From an uncultured Oscillospiraceae bacterium (GTDB taxonomy: Bacteria > Bacillota > Clostridia > Oscillospirales > Oscillospiraceae): DNA of 6,579 nt. The DNA lies in NCBI GenBank assembly GCA_900762005.1, contig CAAFEV010000287.1, forward strand, positions 1 through 6,579, written 5' to 3'. The notes below the pieces were generated by a model. It saw nothing but the letters and a program-made list of their open reading frames with translations. It had not been told where the DNA came from and ran no database searches. Below, in pieces: positions 6,472 through 6,579 of this stretch; position 1 is the stretch's first letter; the number at the start of each line of letters is the position of its first letter. Made by a program: the position numbers and the translations under genes.

Positions 6472-6579
6472 TGTACTTTATTCCGGAAGCAATCAGAGTT
6501 GAGTTTGAACTATCATCAAATATTGAACCGGTTGCCATTTTAGTAATGGGGTATGAAATTGAGAACAAACCGATTGTGC
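6471..6579 (+). pseudogene. Probable C-terminal remnant of a nitroreductase-family protein (runs off the window)
   Basis: From ATG 6471, which overlaps the permease stop as TAATG, 36 codons stay open to the window edge. The translation includes the phrase NIEPVAILVMGYE, preceded by IPEAIRVEF. This resembles the extreme C-terminal end of nitroreductases (pattern PExIEPVAILxxGYP), which follows the FMN-binding body of about 170 residues. That body cannot be present, since the permease occupies the upstream DNA. So this is most likely a 5'-truncated remnant rather than a working enzyme. The DNA is also AT-richer (about 37% GC by hand count) than the operon. No convincing ribosome binding site is seen. 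A small unrelated gene coupled to the permease is the alternative, and the match is short, so confidence is moderate. Confidence 0.45.

Overview
The window holds one compact, fully plus-strand gene cluster. It has five complete genes, the last codons of a gene upstream, and an AT-richer scrap of what looks like a nitroreductase at the right edge. Moderately high GC coding DNA, strong AAGGAGGG-type ribosome binding sites, 4-base ATGA/GTGA gene overlaps and the protein flavour suggest a Firmicute, probably a gut-type Clostridia member. That placement is inference from style only.

Layout: 2-64, C-terminal end of an unrecognised protein. 77-880, BtpA/SgcQ-family TIM-barrel protein. 877-1851, PfkB/ribokinase-family kinase overlapping the previous gene. 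1919-3442, FdrA (succinyl-CoA synthetase/acyl-CoA synthetase-like protein). 3458-4870, DUF1116 protein (E. coli YlbE/YahG family). 4867-6471, LctP-family permease (lactate/glycolate permease superfamily) starting at a GTG that overlaps the DUF1116 stop. From 6471 to the edge, a short reading frame resembles only the C-terminus of a nitroreductase. There is no gene-free stretch over 300 bases; the largest internal gap is 67 bases (1852-1918). I saw no RNA genes, CRISPR arrays, insertion sequences or convincing terminators.

How the genes may work together: in E. coli, FdrA and YlbE (also called AllF and AllG), together with a DUF2877 protein, are reported as the oxamate carbamoyltransferase that ends anaerobic allantoin breakdown. 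It makes carbamoyl phosphate, which carbamate kinase uses to form ATP. Here the FdrA-DUF1116 pair has no DUF2877 protein or carbamate kinase in view. It sits instead with a BtpA protein, a sugar/nucleoside-type kinase and a 2-hydroxy/2-oxo-acid-type permease. The economical reading is a catabolic operon that imports a small carboxylate or carbamoylated acid and releases an acyl- or carbamoyl-phosphate-like product, with the BtpA-PfkB pair handling a sugar-like part or a related substrate. The true substrate cannot be read from the sequence.

The most notable details are these. A roughly 50-residue segment that in E. coli lies at the C-terminus of FdrA here forms the N-terminus of the DUF1116 protein. 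The permease has Gln in place of the Glu in the family's FLEGxxGFG motif. The kinase has lost the Glu of the PfkB NxxE motif. A degraded nitroreductase end abuts the permease stop codon.
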